From contig MVDH01000006.1 of NCBI GenBank assembly GCA_003056245.1, forward strand, positions 248,001 through 312,000: a stretch of DNA of 64,000 nucleotides, read 5' to 3'. Below the pieces are notes generated by a model. The model saw nothing but the letters and a program-made list of their open reading frames with translations, did no database searches and had not been told where the DNA came from. The translations under genes and the position numbers were made by a program. Origin of the DNA: Cellvibrio sp. 79. GTDB lineage: Bacteria > Pseudomonadota > Gammaproteobacteria > Pseudomonadales > Cellvibrionaceae. This document shows positions 62,657 to 64,000 of this stretch, piece by piece (positions within the stretch are counted from its first letter, which is position 1; every line of letters begins with the position of its first letter).

Positions 62657-64000
62657 ATGCCGCAATTTGATCGCTCACTACCGGAAAACTTGCAAGAACT
62701 TCACGCCCTGGCCCTGGATTTATATTGGAGCTGGAATCACGCCAGCGATGAGCTTTGGTGCCAGATTAATGCCGACATCTGGAATTACTCCCACAATCCG
62801 ATTCTGGTATTGCAACTTACCAGCAATGAGCATTTTGCCCAACTCGCGAATGATAAAAATTTTCTGTCACTGTTAAATAAATTGATCGATGCGCGGCAAA
62901 AATATTTGCAAGAACCTGCCTGGTACCAACGTCAACATCCGAATTCTCCCGTGCGTTGTGTAGCCTATTTCAGTATGGAATTTGGCATTTGCGATGCACT
63001 GCCGCTTTATGCCGGTGGCCTGGGCATGCTGGCGGGCGATTATCTAAAAACAGCAAGCGATTTGGGCTTGCCGCTTGTCGGTGTTGGTTTGTTATATCAG
63101 GAAGGTTATTTTCGCCAAAGTATTAGCCGGCAAGGCTGGCAACAGGAAACCTATTTGTATAACGACCCCGGCAGTTTACCCCTGCAACCACTGCGCGCCG
63201 CCGACGGCAGCTGGTTAATTATCAAAGCGCATTTTCTTTGCCGCGAAGTGTGTTTCCGCGTGTGGCTCGCGCAAGTCGGGCGAGTGAAATTATATTTGCT
63301 GGATAGTAATGATCCGCGCAATTTACCCAGTGATCGCGGCATCACCAGCAAACTTTATGGCGGTGGTAGCGAATTGCGCATGGTGCAGGAAATTGTGCTG
63401 GGCATTTGCGGTTGGCGCTTATTGGAAAAATTAAATCTTGATGTCGATATTTGCCACTTGAACGAAGGCCATGCCGCCTTCGCCACACTCGAGCGGATCC
63501 GCCATTATTGCAAACGCCACAACTGCGATTTCTGGCAAGGGCTGTGGGCAACGCGTATGGGCAATTTATTTACCACGCACACACCGGTGGAAGCCGGGTT
63601 TGATCGCTACCCCGCCGAATTATTGCGCCGCTACGCGGATAACAGCGGAGCAGAAATGGGAATTACGGTAGAAGATGTGATCGCGTTGGGCCGTGCAAAT
63701 CCAAAAGATGAAAACGAGCCGTTTAATATGGCGTGGCTCGCGATGCGCACGTGCGCCCATAGCAATGGTGTTAGTGCATTACACGGTGCCGTTAGTCGCC
63801 GTATATTCCAGCCGCTGTATCCGCGCTGGCCGGAGTGGGAAGTTCCCGTGGGCCATGTCACCAATGGCGTTCATATTCCTACGTGGGATTCCGCCCTCGC
63901 CGATCAACTCTGGACACAAGTTTATGGCAAAGACCGCTGGCGCAAAGACCCGGCGCAACTTAATCCAAAGCGCCTGGATGAAGTCAGTGACCAGCAGCTC
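62657..64000 (+). CDS. glgP: Alpha-glucan phosphorylase, truncated by the window edge
   Basis: Open reading frame of at least 448 codons running off the window, absent from the ORF track because no stop is present. It opens MPQFDRSLPENLQELHALALDLYWSWNHASDELW (the DUF3417 N-terminal domain of GlgP-like alpha-glucan phosphorylases), then YFSMEFGICDALPLYAGGLGMLAGDYLK, ICHLNEGHAAFATLERI and VTNGVHIPTW. These enzymes release glucose 1-phosphate from glycogen or maltodextrin. The in-frame ATG at 62648 is less likely because the AAGG directly abuts it. The C-terminal PLP-binding half lies outside the window. Confidence 0.93.
   Translation, partial: MPQFDRSLPENLQELHALALDLYWSWNHASDELWCQINADIWNYSHNPILVLQLTSNEHFAQLANDKNFLSLLNKLIDARQKYLQEPAWYQRQHPNSPVRCVAYFSMEFGICDALPLYAGGLGMLAGDYLKTASDLGLPLVGVGLLYQEGYFRQSISRQGWQQETYLYNDPGSLPLQPLRAADGSWLIIKAHFLCREVCFRVWLAQVGRVKLYLLDSNDPRNLPSDRGITSKLYGGGSELRMVQEIVLGICGWRLLEKLNLDVDICHLNEGHAAFATLERIRHYCKRHNCDFWQGLWATRMGNLFTTHTPVEAGFDRYPAELLRRYADNSGAEMGITVEDVIALGRANPKDENEPFNMAWLAMRTCAHSNGVSALHGAVSRRIFQPLYPRWPEWEVPVGHVTNGVHIPTWDSALADQLWTQVYGKDRWRKDPAQLNPKRLDEVSDQQL

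Overview
The window reads as chromosomal DNA of a gammaproteobacterium, most likely a polysaccharide-degrading member of the Cellvibrionaceae (Cellvibrio-like). This is an inference from gene content: a recA/recX/pncC neighbourhood, the rnd-ycgL-ycgN and dnaX-ybaB-recR clusters next to 4.5S RNA, FabV, LpxL, an Mla-type lipid transporter, large TonB-dependent receptors with a flavin-dependent halogenase and SapC cluster, and many c-di-GMP proteins. No rRNA or tRNA, CRISPR array, prophage or complete insertion sequence was seen.

Layout. 0-6.2 kb: recX, a DUF4136 lipoprotein, recA (with LexA box and promoter), an exported unknown, a CadC-like one-component regulator and pncC; accessory genes appear to have been inserted into an ancestral pncC-recA-recX order. 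6.2-11 kb: a kinase-pseudokinase protein, then an overlapping rhomboid protease and B-box membrane protein pair. 11-13 kb: a hipBA toxin-antitoxin module with an elaborate AT-rich operator. 13-21.7 kb: housekeeping and envelope genes (CvpA/DUF4124 fusion, LpxL, DUF481, DUF2789, acyltransferase, signal peptidase, nucleotidase, FabV, MAPEG, aldo/keto reductase). 21.7-28.6 kb: a leftward TonB receptor - SapC - halogenase - DUF6445 cluster whose last gene has a tandem duplication of its 3' end. 28.6-31.9 kb: Dps, GNAT and a von Willebrand A protein. 31.9-37.7 kb: ycgN, ycgL, rnd, recR, ybaB, dnaX (with a clear programmed frameshift signal) and ffs. 37.8-38.7 kb: a 113-bp terminal-inverted-repeat element and thiol peroxidase. 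38.9-43.4 kb: a three-gene histidine kinase / response regulator / GGDEF-EAL set. 43.5-45.3 kb: small exported proteins, a possible structured leader with a 37-codon ORF, and a thioredoxin-like protein. 45.4-57.3 kb: one compact leftward operon of YfiR, a CHASE8-like hybrid kinase with HPt, a REC-PAS-GGDEF-EAL protein and three paralogous TonB receptors. 57.5-64 kb: a long PTPS/QueD-family protein, DUF6164, a four-gene Mla/Pqi-type lipid transporter and the start of a glucan phosphorylase cut by the window edge.

The strongest candidates for undescribed biology are the YfiR-hybrid kinase-GGDEF/EAL-triple receptor operon, which looks like a YfiBNR-type input rewired into a phosphorelay beside outer-membrane receptors; the 44.5-44.75 kb structured element ahead of a tiny membrane ORF; and the rhomboid/B-box and kinase-pseudokinase genes at 6.4-10.9 kb. 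The dnaX frameshift signal is the most completely readable regulatory element. All assignments come from reading motifs; no database search was run.
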